Source of the DNA: Lepidodermella squamata
Taxonomy: Eukaryota; Gastrotricha
Reading direction: 5' to 3'
DNA: 64,000 nt
Assembly (NCBI GenBank): GCA_047495785.1
Contig: JBLDXI010000009.1
Location: 4,092,001 to 4,156,000, forward strand
Shown piece after piece: positions 1-11,881 of this stretch. A model generated the notes under the pieces. The model saw only the letters and a program-made list of their open reading frames with translations. It ran no database searches and was not told where the DNA came from. How positions within the stretch are numbered: position 1 is the first letter of the stretch; the number at the start of each line of letters is the position of its first letter. The position numbers and the translations under genes were made by a program.

Positions 1-752
1 CAAAAACGCGAGCGTCTCGCTGCAAAACTGGCTATTATCATCCATGCATCTGCTCGTTTTTGTTGTTTTAAAAACAACACGCGAACAAAAATTGACAGTT
101 TTAAGGCAGTTCATTTATTTTTGTTGCGCGCGTCAAAAGCTGCCGAAAATTGTCACCTTTTGCGCGAGACGCGTGTTCAGCTTTTGTTTAGCCACTTACT
201 TACCTGAGTTTGTGTATGTTGACGTTGTTGTTGACGTCGCGCGCGCTCGTTTGAACTAAACTAGCAACATCAAGGGCGAAACACCTGCTGTCGACGCTCC
301 GATCTCAAGAGTTGACGCCTTTCGTCGTCACTCACTGCTTTACAGACCCGGCTTTTTATTGCCGCCCTGCTTGCTGCTTCTCAAGTGTACGCTGCTGCGC
401 GCATGATGTCTCGATTTCAATTTATTATATTTACTATTATCACTTTGGCTCATCTCATCATACTGCGTTCGTTTTGCACTCTCGTGTTGTCAAGCTAATT
501 GATGCAACAAAATAGCCGGCGGCGCGGCACAGGTAGAATAGTACCCTATTACTTATTACTACTACTACTACTCTCCATTTAGTACCTACCCCCTCTGCAT
601 AATTATTTTCATTAAAAAGACACGTGCGCACTAAATTAGATGATGATATTTTCCTCATTTTCTCTATAGAAAATTTATATTAAATCAATTTATCAAAAAA
701 TAACCGCCGCATGGGAGTTGCCGTCCCGCACTGATCCGGATTTTTCGTCGAT
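1..752. other. Upstream intergenic DNA, no gene seen
   Basis: I see no convincing coding region. The short open frames lack recognisable domains, signal peptides or splice-linked partners. There is a short TAC/ACT simple repeat near 560. The 3' end of the stretch runs into the probable core promoter of the LRR-Ig gene. Confidence 0.5.
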
Positions 753-782
753 TATAAACACAAAACATCATCATTGTCAGTT
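753..782 (+). promoter_or_regulatory. Possible TATA box and initiator of the LRR-Ig gene
   Basis: TATAAA lies at 753-758 and an initiator-like TCAGTT at 777-782, so the presumptive +1 A (779) sits 26 bases after the TATA start. That is close to the usual metazoan spacing. The implied 5' UTR would be only about 17 bases before the ATG at 796. This is inferred from motif spacing alone. Confidence 0.35.
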
Positions 783-795
783 CAATTTTTGAAAC

Positions 796-3700
796 ATGCT
801 GGCCTCTTCCATGTCTTTATTGCTATTATCATCGTTAATTGTTACGACGAGCTACGTCGCGTCAAGTGGCGCGTCGACGGCGTGTTCGACATGTTTCTGC
901 TCCGGGTCGGAGATCTACTGCCAGGAGAAGCGACTTCCGGCCATCCCCGCCGACCTGCCAAGCTCGATAACAACGCTCAATATGAAAGGTAATACTTACT
1001 TGATAAAGTTTCCATATATTTCGCGTTAGGCTATATCATTAACCACTCGTAGTTTCTAATCCATTGTCAGTTATTTTTTGCCGACACCGCGGCAAATATT
1101 TGCCCACGATCTCGTGTGTTGTACGCGGTATAATAACTTCCGTTTTAGTGCTTTTAATTATTATTATTATTGCTGCAGCGCGCTCGCCAGAAAAAAAAAT
1201 ATGATGCCGTAAATTTTATTACGCAGTCATTAATCATTAAGGTGGACTTTTTTGCACCCGCGCGTGCGCTCTCTCTCTCGCCGGAAAAGGTGCCCGATGC
1301 CGGTTGTTATTATTTGCGCACCGTTTTAAGGGTGTCTTAATGAAAAGACAACACACTTATATAGCGGTTTTGTTTGGCGCAAACACGGCCAACGATACAA
1401 ACGGGCAGATGGCCGCGGCACGTCGCACCTGTTTGCCGAACAGGGCCACTGGGCTGCTGCATCTGCCTACCTGTGCTGGCTGCGAGGCCGGAAGAGGTGA
1501 GAAAGGCGACGCGTGATGACCCGGTTGTGACATCGATCCAAGCCGGGCCGGAAAAAGCGCCGCGCTGCCGTTGCGCAACCGCCATTAAGGCGGCGGTGTG
1601 AGGCCCGCTTTCGTCTTTGTGGCGCAACTAATTACTGAGGCTATAGCCGTTTTTTGTCACACATGACCGCGCGCCGACGAGGCGTAACTAGTTGCTTATT
1701 TATTAGTTATATGTTACAAGCAAAGCAGCTCGAGTCGGCAACCCTGGCGAGCGATGGCCTTTTCGCAGACGTTTATCACCGGCCGTGATCTGGCGCGGGT
1801 GCAACCGCTGTTTTGTGTTGGTTCCACCTGATGCGCTGCTATTAGGGCGTGTCCGCAATAATCGCGTGGGGGCCCACTCACTTTCTTAGCAACCGGTCAA
1901 GCGTGTCTGTTTCTTATCATTATCATTTGAAAAGCTGCAACATGTACGCACGCAATGATTGAATTATAATATAACGAGATGTGTTGTGAAAACAGTCTTG
2001 AGGGCGCGGATTGATTTCACCTTTTGGCCGTTGCGCCGTGTATTTGAGATGGAAAAATAACAAAAATAGCCGCGGCTAAATGTGAGTAAACGCTGCCACG
2101 CCCATCAAAAATAACGAGCGGCGACAAGGCTGTGAAAATCTGAGAGATTGCCCAGCGTTTTCTTACGTGTTTACGTGATCTGAATAAATAATATATATAT
2201 ATATATATATCGGAGCAAAAATGCGCTTCGAGGGCATTTTGCTGCTGCTGTTGTAATTGTTGCGGCGCGGCTGTTATCGCATTTCGATTTATCGCCCGCG
2301 CTATTTTTAAGGTGGGCCGTAACTAAACATTTGAGCGCGAACGAGGCTAGAATTAATAATATAATATCTTTCGAGGCGTGTTATTCTAACACAACGTAGC
2401 AATTCTGATTAACAATGCGCAGGAAAAATAGCAAAGGAAAATGTATCAAACGCGGGAAAATAAAAAAATTGAGAAAAATAGCCGAAAAATATTCGAATTA
2501 TTGATTATTTTATTGAATTTCTCAAGTGCTAATGTGTTATATTTTTCGTTCAACAGGAAATCAATTTGAAATTCGAACGCTGTTCCGGAGTAATTTTACA
2601 AAATTCACGCGGCTGACGCATTTGACGCTGGCGAAATGCGGCCTCGAGCTGATTCACGCGGACGCGTTCGCCGATATGAAGGCGCTAACGCAACTCGACC
2701 TGTCGTCGAACCGCCTGCTAATCATCGAAGACGGCACGTTCGCCGGCCTCAACCTGCAAAATCTCTTCTTACACTACAACCTCGGCCTTTTCCTGTCAGA
2801 ACGCGCGTTCATCAACGCATCGATTCGGCACCTATCAATGCGGCATTGCGGCCTGTACGGCATTGAGCCTAGCGTATTAGCACCGCTGTCTGACAGCCTC
2901 GAAGACCTCCTGCTAGACAAGAACAAATTGACGAGTTTAGACGAGGCCATTTTCGCGCCTGGATTTCCGAAATTGAAATCGCTATCACTCGGCGGAAATC
3001 CGTGGCATTGTTCGTGTGAATTAAGGTGGCTGAAGGCATTTCACGCCCGAAATCGGACCATGTTCATCCAGGAAGACCTGGCCTGCGCGACGCCGGATAT
3101 CGTGTCCCATTTCTACTTCTCCGCACTTCACCTCGCCGATTTCGAATGCCAGGCGCCGTTATTTGAAGACATTTCCATCATTTTCCACGCAGAACGCGCC
3201 GAATTGTCGTGTACAGTCAGCTCAGAGGCGGCGACTTCGGTTAGCTGGCTAACGCCGGGCGGAACGCGCCACGTCTACCAGTCGGGTGCGCCGCAGGTCA
3301 GCAGCGACGGGACAACGGTTGACCGGCGCCGGGTGACTACAGCTAAACTAGTCGTTGCCCGGCCGCCGTTTGTACAGCCAACAGCCGAGGGTGAAATTTC
3401 GCTGAAACAACGCCAAACGTACAAATGCATCGCTGGCAATTTGATTGGAAATGTTTCGACGTCGATCGACGTTGTCTGGCCGCCACCGGTTCGCGTTCAC
3501 CAGTCTGCGCCGCAAAAGTCGAATCTAGCGCAAAATATGACCGATCTACTGATGTTAGGCTCGAACCCGGCGATTTGCGTCGATACAATGGCGATAATTG
3601 GCGCGATAGTTGGGACATTCGCGTTTACTCTAATCGCGATTTTAATTACGTTGTTAGTCACGCGCAAGATCAGGTCGTGTTTAAGGCGGCGGAATTCGGC

Positions 3701-4124
3701 GAATTCGTTCCTGCACCGTCGTCCTAGCAACGCGCCGTGCTGGGGCCCGGTGATGACTGCGGGCAAGCTGACCGGCAGTTTGCGGCCGAACAGCGCCGGG
3801 CCGAACGGCGCCGCGACGCCGCTGGTCCTCAACACGTCGAGCGGGTCGTCGTCTTCGAGCCGGCAAAGCGCATCGGGTGGGAATATATCGAACCCGAACG
3901 GCACGCTGGGCAATGGGAATAGTAATTTCATCTATCATCCTGGTCACACGTTCGCGCCGGCGAATAATTTAGAGGAGTTGTCGAATTTCATCGAAGCAGC
4001 GTCGTCGTCGCCGGGCAGCAGCGGCGAGCGGCCGATGTTGGCTATTCAAGGCTCGTCGAGCGGCTTCACTTACCACGCGCCAGCGCACAAGCAAATGCAG
4101 GTTTCGCTAAATCACCGGCGGTGA
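796..4124 (+). CDS. LRR-Ig single-pass membrane receptor (kekkon/LINGO-like architecture)
   Basis: Two exons, 796-988 and 2557-4124, join in phase 1 to give 586 residues. In order: a signal peptide (about 1-25), an LRRNT cap with C-x2-C-x-C-x6-C spacing, several leucine-rich repeats (LTHLTLAKC, LTQLDLSSN, LQNLFLHYN and later units), an LRRCT cap (NPWHCSCELRWL with later cysteines), one Ig domain (LSC...W...YKC), a transmembrane helix (AIIGAIVGTFAFTLIAIL) followed by basic residues, and a Ser/Gly/Asn-rich cytoplasmic tail. This order matches neuronal or epithelial LRR-Ig adhesion and signalling receptors (kekkon, LINGO, LRIT types). The ligand cannot be read from sequence. The join restores the LRRNT-to-LRR sequence KGNQFEIRTL, which supports the 1.57 kb intron. 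I cannot choose an ortholog within the superfamily. Confidence 0.9.
989..2556 (+). other. Intron 1 of the LRR-Ig gene
   Basis: The donor is GGTAATAC at 989 and the acceptor is ...TTCAACAG ending at 2556. Unlike most introns here it is long, about 1.57 kb. It contains a GC-richer block around 1370-1610 with open frames on both strands but no domain I recognise, and an (AT)n run near 2190-2208. Long first introns often carry enhancers; nothing here proves that. Confidence 0.7.
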
Positions 4125-4140
4125 AAAAAAATCCTCCTTA

Positions 4141-4146
4141 AATAAA
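4141..4146 (+). promoter_or_regulatory. Poly(A) signal of the LRR-Ig gene
   Basis: AATAAA begins 17 bases after the stop codon and is followed by T-rich DNA, implying a very short 3' UTR. Confidence 0.6.
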
Positions 4147-5249
4147 TTTTTTTATATTTTTTTCTTTTCGTTCTCCTTTCTTGTTGATTTCTCTTGTGTA
4201 AATAATAATCATCATCATTTGAGCACACCTCGAAATAATCTGGTGATATAAGAATCAAGTCGCCGTCGTCGGCGAGACATTTGAAATGTTGCCGTGGGAG
4301 CGCTCTTGTTGTTGTTTTGACGGCGGTTGCGCGTTAAAGGTCACGAAAATCTGCGCCGAGTCACGTTCTGCGCGCAAAACGGCCGGATGCGGAGATTAAA
4401 CGCGTCCGGTTCCAATCTTCAGCAAGAGTGCGCGCATGGTGTCGACGGCTTGAGTGGTCTCTCTCTCCCTCTCAAAATCCGTGTCTCACACTATATCATT
4501 GCAATTCATGAATAATGAAAATATAAGCTAAATTATTCCTTATGATGATGATAGTAGTTGCAGCAATTGTATCGCACACTTCGACAATCAAGAAATGTAC
4601 GGCTATGCAAATTTTATAGTAGATTATCGTTGCGCAACCTCGTCAACAGACCTCAACAGATGCCAATTCATTAGGAATTCAAATAACCGCAAAACTCGTA
4701 AATTTAATGACCCTGAATAATAACTGCTGTCTTGTGTAATACCTAGAGCACGCCAAACTTTTTCATCATCATCATCGTCACTCACGAAGATTTTTTTTCT
4801 ATGCGGTTTTAACGAAAGAAAACAACGTCTTTTTCATGGTATTACTATTGAAAAAAATTGCAGCGCCAATACCGCACAAGTATTTTTTCTTTCTTTGCCT
4901 GCCTGCGAATTTGATTCAATTCGAATTGATTTCTTGTATAAATGGGATGTTCTCTAAAATAACATTGCGTAATATTACGTTTCAGCTTGAACGTGTTGTA
5001 AACTGCGAAAAAATATCAATCGTTGAAAATGCAAAGATTTATTGATGAAAAAAATATGTGGGATTTTCTTTTTTTCGTTACAAAATATTGGTTTGAAAAA
5101 ATCTATATACAATACGTGTATGTCTTTTTTTACTTTGAGGTTGAAAAAAACTGAGGACGCAATAATGTTTGAATGAACTGAAATTTGAAAAAATGTAGAG
5201 AAAAAAATAAATAAAATGAATCGATTTGACAAATGACCGGGTTTTGTTT
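4147..5249. other. AT-rich intergenic DNA
   Basis: This lies between the 3' end of the LRR-Ig gene (+) and the 3' end of the first channel gene (-), so it is a convergent intergenic region. It has poly-T runs and CATCAT-type simple repeats. A TTTATT at 5038-5043 could be the minus-strand poly(A) signal of the channel gene. I see no gene. Confidence 0.5.
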
Positions 5250-6930
5250 TCAATTATGTTGGCTATTTTCGGGCAGAAATAGTGCCATCGATATCGAGAC
5301 ACTGATCAGGTGTAATAGGCCGAAAATTCGGTCAAGTGCCCGGCTGATTATCTGCCATTCGCCGTTGATTTCGCTACGAACATCGCCGAGAAGTGCTATC
5401 TTCGCGAGAAAATCAGCGAAAATCTTGAAATTATTGCATGCAGCTATATTGGAAAATTGATCGAGGTACAATTAGCCCACCTTGAGTGCTGACTGAGATG
5501 ACGGACGATGAGTACTAAAATATAGCTGTGTGGTGAACGAACTCAGAAAAACCGCTATTATTCCCGAGACGAAATGATAAAAATAGAAGCATCCTGAACG
5601 AGAAAAACTTCGGGGGATCCTTTCATTACAATTGAAAAACTTTACCTAGGAGAGGAAGCATTGTCGAGTCGAATGCAGCAGTGTGCATTAATAGAACAAG
5701 GAGCATGAAAAAAGCACACGAACAAGCGAGAGCCGCGTGAATTTTAACCGGCGATTCTGGCGGAAGGATGAAAGCTGAAAGTTGAAGCAAAGCCAACAGA
5801 ACGCTCGAGTAGATGAAAACGAAAAGGCTTATCGTCGATGGATGGTCCGTGATATCTGTTTTGCCAAATGCAATTGGTGAACGATTACATTCCCAGCTTA
5901 CCTAAGATGAAGGTTAGCCCTGGTAAAGGCTCGTTACAAGGGTCGCAGTCGGCAAAATACACAGTCAGATGCTTGAAAGCTTCGTTTCGAACAAGTTCCC
6001 ATTCAGATCTGTGTTGGTAGTAGGTCTCTACGTCTATACTCGCCTTGCCGTTCAAAAAATCAATGTCCAACTGCTTGCTGCTGTAGTCCCAAGTGCTGAA
6101 CGTCAACGAGCAGTGATGTTTGACGTGAGCTAGTGGAAACTTCCTTTTTAGATCGAATTTTTGTTGTCCCTTAACTTACGAAAATTGCGGGTGCCTGACG
6201 TACATTTGGCTCTGAGAATTTCAAATGGAGCCCAGGTAACATTTCCATCGTAGTAGGCTGTAGCAGATGACTTCTCAAGATCTTGAGACTGGCTTGCGAC
6301 CCTGTAAAGAACAAAAATATCTGCGAGAATTTTAATGCCCAACAAACATCTCTTGAAGGACGAGATCAGGCTTCCTGGAAAGCGCAAAGTTAGGTAGAAT
6401 AATTGAGGGTAATAAAGTATAATACCATATAACGCTGACTGGTATCAGGACCTGGTTGATTCCACTGAATTCAATTTTATTATCCCAGGCCAAGAACGGA
6501 TCTTTCCACCTCTACATAAATGCAAGTCAGTAAGATTTCAAGTCAGAAAACCCTCAACGCGTTCGCTTATACATAACTTCGCCGAACGTGAGCATTCAAA
6601 ACTTGGGTCCTATCATCTATGTCGATGATTCGCACGAGAGAGAGACCGAATGTCACATGGACTGTTTCAGTTCTAAAATGAGAGCAAGTTTCAAGTCCGA
6701 ATATAGCTTAGTGTATCGCTCCAACCTGGCCTGAACTGGTCTGCTATGCGTGCCAATTTGTGTGTAAAATTCTGTAAGCCGATAAACCAACCGATTCTCA
6801 TCAGATAGTGGAGTTGCATCTATGAGTGAAAGATGATACATAAACTACATCGATGTTAGTCAAACTTACCCAAGATATTGGCCAGAGTTGTTAAAAAGTA
6901 GATTAAATTTACAAGATCAAAACGAGCCAT
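5250..6930 (-). CDS. Nicotinic-like Cys-loop channel subunit, array gene 1 (most divergent agonist loop)
   Basis: A multi-exon minus-strand gene. Exon 1 (6930-6870) encodes a signal peptide. Later exons give the ligand-binding domain (GLSLVRIIDIDDRTQV, RWKDPFLAWD, GNVTWAPFEILRAKC). The Cys-loop is intact: C-x13-C, with the second Cys in HHCSLTFSTWDY. Loop C reads DCDPCNEP, so the two cysteines are separated by two residues rather than vicinal as in alpha subunits. A TM1-TM3 exon follows with the pore entry FILPPESPVKIH, then a short cytoplasmic loop, and TM4 (LDRIFGLLHLISVSISMALF). The stop is at 5250. One intron near the 3' end appears to be only about 38 bases. It is a paralogue of the next three genes, with shared intron positions. 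Estimated size is about 450 residues. Exon edges were placed by eye. Confidence 0.82.
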
Positions 6931-7160
6931 GGAATATCTGCAGCTTAACACCCTCAGCGAGAAACATAATATAACGTTCTCAACCTGTGCTCATCCCATT
7001 TTTTATTACAACGGCCAACCACAGTTCTGCAATAAATCAAGGGGCTGCGAGAGTAATGACCGCTTTACTGCCAGCAACATGCTACACCTTGTTTTCATAG
7101 TCGGGCCGCATTTGTTGATTCGCAAGGCAAAAAAAATGATATAACACCAAAAGATCGCAC

Positions 7161-7166
7161 TTTATT
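7161..7166 (-). promoter_or_regulatory. Poly(A) signal of channel array gene 2
   Basis: AATAAA on the minus strand, about 42 bases beyond the stop codon at 7208. Confidence 0.5.
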
Positions 7167-7207
7167 GCGTAATGATGGAGTGCCCAAATAAGCAAGCGTC
7201 AAAACTG

Positions 7208-9094
7208 TTAGTAGGTCATGGCGGTACCATTAGGATTACGGAATCCTTCATTCAAATCACTAGGAGGCCTCGGGAACAGTACTGCCAGCGAGACAATCAG
7301 ATTAACAATGTAAATGCACAGGAAGATGCGATCGAGAGCCCAGCTTATGATTTGCCACTCCAACACCCCTCTCTGCACTTTGTCTTTCAACTTTGTCCGT
7401 TTGACCAAACTTGCGACAACTTTTCTTGTTTCTGAGCTTGATTCATCGTCTGTGGATTTGTTCCGAGCCGTGACGACTAGGGGCACCTCTTCTTTAGCCA
7501 AGCTCCTAGTGGACGGACTGGAGTTGCCTAGCATCTCGTCGATGGACTCAGGTATCCAGATACATAATCCTTTCGCGACTATTTCGACCATAATCTGTTA
7601 AAACAGAACAAGCTAAAGTAGAACTTGGCAAGTAAAAGTTGGAACCTTTTTAAGCCAAGGATTCGGAGCATTTCGCTTATCTGCCCGGTAGTGCACAGCG
7701 ACCACCACTGACGCAGCGAGTGTAACAATCATGGACACCACAATGTTGTAGCAGAAATAGATTCCTGTTAGATACATAAAAAGCTAACCAGTGAAGATCT
7801 ACAAGGGCAATATCTACCGATAGATGACAGACGGCGCGACGCAGCCGGCGAAAGATTCTTTAGTGTGAACAGTAGAAGGACGAATCCAACGAAGCTAGTG
7901 AGGCCCACGTGAATCTTGGCCGGAGATTCAGGCGGTAGGATAAATACTGCCATTGTTAAAAGAGCGAGCAAAACACTGGGAAGAACTAGAATGTGACTCA
8001 GTATGGAAGCTTTACGCCTTAATTCTGCCATGATAGAAATACAATTTCGGTCGGCTTTGATATGTCTCATTGCTTACTTATTGAATATGTCAAATCTGGA
8101 TAAGGGTTATTAGGACAGCATTCGTAGATTTGAACGTTCTTCTGAGCCTCGTAACTGACGATGGACCATACAGGGGAGTCGATGTATTCGTCAACGATGA
8201 CAAACTGCTTGTCCTCCACAAAGTACAAGTCCATTTCGTGAAGGTTGTAATTCCACGATACAAATTTCAAGAAAAAAGTGATCTCATCGAATGCTATTTG
8301 GAGAAAATGACTTTTGCCGCAAAGGGAACGTTCAAAGCTCACGAAAATCAGTCACATCGATATCGACAGATGTCCTAAGGGTCGCTGAAGACACCCACGT
8401 AACTGTTCCATCGATTTGGACATTCGCTAGTTGCTCGGCATCAGAAACCTTCTGCTCAGCGCTTAAATCAATTTGATTTACAATGCCCATAAGGCAATTA
8501 GAAGGAGGTCTTACTAGTTTTGTAAGATAATATTAGGTCGCCTGAAAATCAGCATTTAGAACTTGGGTTATAGTTCAGAAATACCTCTTACCAAATCGTC
8601 TTGATCGGCAATTGCACGTGCTGTACAGTACCGAAGCCCATGCCATTCCATTCAAGGTATGGATTGTGCCATCTCTATTTTTCAAATAGATAAAAATTAA
8701 AGGGATTCCAGAAAAGTAATAGTTACGTATTTCCTCCAGACATGAGTTGCAATGATCTGATTTTCTTCGTCCACATCGAGGATTTGAATCAACGACAGGC
8801 CGAATTCAACACGCATGGTTTCATGGCTAAATTCGGGGAAATATTATAACCTGTTCAGAACTAAGAGGTGTTTTAAGTAAACATACTCTCCCCTAACGGG
8901 TCTTCCATACAAGCCATTTTCTGTGTAATTGGCAGTGATGTATTTGACTATTCGTTGCTCGTTGTTTGACGCAGACACCGCTAGAAATATTGATAATTTG
9001 AATGGACAAAAGGAAATTTCAGGAATTTACCAGAGATAAGGGAAGTAATCACTGCAGTTGAAACTAAGAAGATCATTCGAGGCAGTAACATCAT
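7208..9094 (-). CDS. Nicotinic-like channel subunit lacking the Cys-loop cysteines, array gene 2
   Basis: Exon 1 (9094-9031) carries a signal peptide rich in Leu/Ile. Downstream exons give HETMRVEFGLSLIQILDVDE, RWHNPYLEWNG and GTVTWVSSATLRTS. At the Cys-loop the sequence reads V-x13-F: VDIDVTDF spliced to PFDEITFFLKF. Val and Phe sit exactly where both disulphide cysteines belong, although the central FP motif and the W after it are kept. Loop C still has vicinal cysteines (YECCPNNPYPDLTY), so an alpha-type agonist site is likely. The pore entry is FILPPESPAKIH. TM3, an intracellular loop with many Ser/Lys, and TM4 (RIFLCIYIVNLIVSLAVLF) follow; the stop is at 7208. All other domains look intact, so this is unlikely to be a pseudogene. 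Confidence 0.83.
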
Positions 9095-9533
9095 TTCAGC
9101 GCCTTAATCTGTGACACTGGTCCGTTTTGATTGTCTTGTTTTTGACGTGTGAAACAAGGCGAAAAGCCAGTGCTGCTGTCTGCACATTGCTTTTTGCATA
9201 ATAATAATTCCATCTCGCTCTCAATTTTGAAGTTGTCCCGCGCGCTCAGCCCGGCAGCGTATTCATTCTTTTGACGAGATAATAGACAAGGCCTAGTTCT
9301 TCACTCCACCCAGAAAAGTAGACGCACTATTGTTACGCAGGTGACGGATGAAAGACCCCTTAAGTTTGATGGGCACTGTGCGATACTCCAAATTGCAGCC
9401 CTTGTAAAGTGGGCTGAAATTACAACAGCGGCGCGGCTAACAATAGAAGAAAATAAGCGGTTATAAGCCAAAATGTTTATTCTGAAGGTAGCTGTTTAAT
9501 AAAATGAGCTCAATGCAACAATTCGTGAGTCAT
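9095..9533. other. Intergenic spacer between channel array genes 2 and 3
   Basis: It should hold the promoter of gene 2 and the 3' UTR of gene 3. A minus-strand AATAAA is at 9476-9481, about 53 bases past the gene 3 stop. I see no other feature. Confidence 0.5.
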
Positions 9534-11326
9534 TCAGATTTCGGAGTAAAAGGGAGGAAGCGGCATGAGGCAGATCATTGAAATAGCCATATTGATAACG
9601 TATAAAACCAGAAATATCCGGTTGAAGGCGATGCTAATCACTCGCCACTCCGTGATGCCCTGTAGGAAACGTTGTTTTGACCTCAAATTGTCGAGAAATA
9701 CTCGGCTGAATCGCTGCATTTCTGGCTCCGAAGCTTCCAGGGTGGCTCTTGGCCTGGGAACCGGCCGGCCAGGAATTATACTCGCCGAGCTGCTGCATCG
9801 CGAAGGCCCAGACGGGTAGAGCATTGTCTCAGGCATGTGAACAAACAAACTCTTAGCCGCAACCTCGATCATAATCTAAATCGAGAATGAAGAAAGATTG
9901 TTTTATTCAAGTGTTTTTACCTTTTTGATCCAGTGCGGAGGTGGTTCTCTCTTATCAGCTCTGTAATGAACATTGACGACAAAAGCGCAGGCAAAAGTTG
10001 CAATCAGCGAGACAGACATGTTGTAGAGGTACCAAATAGCTGGGAAATGTGTTTGAAAGGTTTATATTCGATGCTTGCACAATAAACATACCTAGCTTCG
10101 GAAGGCGATTATCAATTGAAGATGGAGCAAGTTCCCTCAGCAGCAAGAACTCGAAGAAGAATGCTACGAATGAAAAGATTCCCAGATGGATTTTCGCAGG
10201 TGATTCAGGCGGTAAAATGAACATCGCGACGGAGAAAACCGAAACAAAAATTGCTGGTGAAATCACCAAGTGCCTGTAGAACAAGTCGTTGCGACGTATT
10301 TCTAAGCAGGAACGTTAAACTTGATTATAGATAGTCATGAAATAATTATCTTACTGAGGTGAAATGAAAGAACAGGGTAAGGTTCAGGGCAACAGGCGTA
10401 AAACTGAGTATCCTTCTCAGCCCAGTTCGAAACTATATTCCAGTCCGGCGATTGAACGTATTGAGTTAGATCGAACTGTTTGCTTGTTAGAACTGGGTCC
10501 ATATAGTGGCCGTGATAGACCCATGATCCGAATCTTAATGAGCAGATCTGTTCATCGTAAGCTGGAGACAAAATATTTTAAATTACAACAATGATCAATA
10601 AAGTGACACATACGAAAGTTGGTAGCGTTAACGCCACAGGAAGCTTTGATAATCGAAGGTGGAATCCACAGCACTGTTCCATCACTGTAAACTATGGCTT
10701 TAGCGTCAACATTAGTCGCCATTTCTCCAACGCTTTCCAAGCATGGCACAAAAATCGTTAAATTGTCACTTCTTTCCTGCTAAACAACTTACGTGTTGTA
10801 CATTACTATGTCTGGTTTCCTAAAAAAGCAGAGTGAGAAGCTTTCGAAGGAGATTAAAATATCTCACCAAATGGCGCTGACTGGCAATTGAAGTTCCTTA
10901 ATACCACCAAACTCTCGATCGTTCCAAGCCAAGAAAGGATCAAGCCATTGCTGACCAGAAATTTAATTCATTATCTGAGACTTAATAGGGAGTAACTTAC
11001 GTATTTATGCCACACCGAAAGTGTGACAATGTGATTTTTCTCGTCAAGTTCCATGATCCGAACAAGCGTGATGCCGTATTCGATTTTAATGGTGTCATTC
11101 CTGCGGAATGCTGTTATAAACAAATCCGAAAATCGTTAAAAAACTCACTGTGTTTTTACTGGTCTGCTTAAAGATGAATAATCTTTCGTTAAATGTTGAA
11201 GAAGTCTCTTCTCATCGGATACAGCATATGATCCTAGGGTGACAAAGGCCACTAGAAAAGCAATGCCAATAATCCCTAAAACTTACCAGCGATCAGCCCA
11301 AGGATAAGTGCGAAATATGCGAGCAT
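9534..11326 (-). CDS. Nicotinic-like alpha-type channel subunit, array gene 3
   Basis: About ten exons. Exon 1 (11326-11287) encodes a short signal peptide (MLAYFALILGLIAG). The extracellular domain includes IEYGITLVRIMELDEKNH, QWLDPFLAWND, KPDIVMYN and a complete Cys-loop (SCGVNATNF spliced to PAYDEQICSL; 13 residues between cysteines). Vicinal cysteines in loop C (YACCPEPYP) mark it as alpha-type. TM1-TM2 contains FILPPESPAKIHLGIF, so the pore entry is P-A-K rather than the cation-type G-E-K. A cytoplasmic loop with Pro/Arg-rich sequence and TM4 (FNRIFLVLYVINMAISMICL) end at the stop at 9534. The intron that interrupts the Cys-loop after NF is at the same place as in its neighbours, evidence for tandem duplication. 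Confidence 0.85.
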
Positions 11327-11881
11327 GATAACCTGATATTTATTTGCCTGTTTTAGATACAAAAACCACAACTGATCTCGATATTACTCAAGAAGTGCGC
11401 GGGAGCTGTTTTCATTAGATACAAGGATGTTTTTCGAGATATCGCTAACATTTATCATATTCTAATAGCCAGCGAGTTTGAGCTGCGCGATATAGCGAAT
11501 CATTCACAGAGAAAAAAGCGTTGCGAAGCTACACCGCTAATGACGATACGGCGATCGGTGCAGCGCCGATCTCGTAAAATGTGATTATTAAGCTATTACT
11601 GACAGATTTCGCCCGAGGGTGGAAGAATTGCTGCAATTCTCTCACCAACGCCCGCCGACTCAAACGCAAAATATGCATAGGCGTTACATTTGTAACCCGC
11701 ATGTGAATCTGGCGGAAACCACCGCGCATAAACACCAGCATCCTCATTTTTTGATCGGTACAAATAGATGAAAGAATCCACCCACCAACATATTTATTAT
11801 GATATTGCTACTTTTACAGGTTATGCATCACTTGGTAAAAAACAGGGGAAATTGATATGGAGTTTCGATGCGAAATCAGGC
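11327..11881. other. Intergenic spacer between channel array genes 3 and 4
   Basis: It contains the possible TM2 relic, the promoter region of gene 3 and the 3' UTR of gene 4. A minus-strand AATAAA is at 11793-11798, about 84 bases past the gene 4 stop. Confidence 0.5.
11600..11770 (-). pseudogene. Possible relic of a channel TM2 exon
   Basis: In the spacer between array genes 3 and 4, a minus-strand open frame contains FPPDSHAGYKCNAYAYFAF. At DNA level about 15 of 18 bases match the PPES-PA core of array gene 3. No Cys-loop, TM1 or TM4 is recognisable nearby. It could be a decayed fifth subunit or chance similarity. Confidence 0.2.

Noticed and set aside
1337-1627. Overlapping open frames of 70-96 codons on both strands in intron 1 of the LRR-Ig gene
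   Set aside because: They fall in a GC-richer block where open frames arise by chance; no domain, signal peptide or flanking splice support.
3497-3931. A 144-codon open frame antisense to the LRR-Ig gene
   Set aside because: It lies opposite the TM and tail coding region in GC-rich DNA, has no domain or signal peptide, and is best explained as a shadow frame.
7208-9094. Treating the cysteine-less channel as a pseudogene
   Set aside because: No stop or frameshift was found in any exon, splice sites are consensus, and loop C cysteines and all TM segments are kept.
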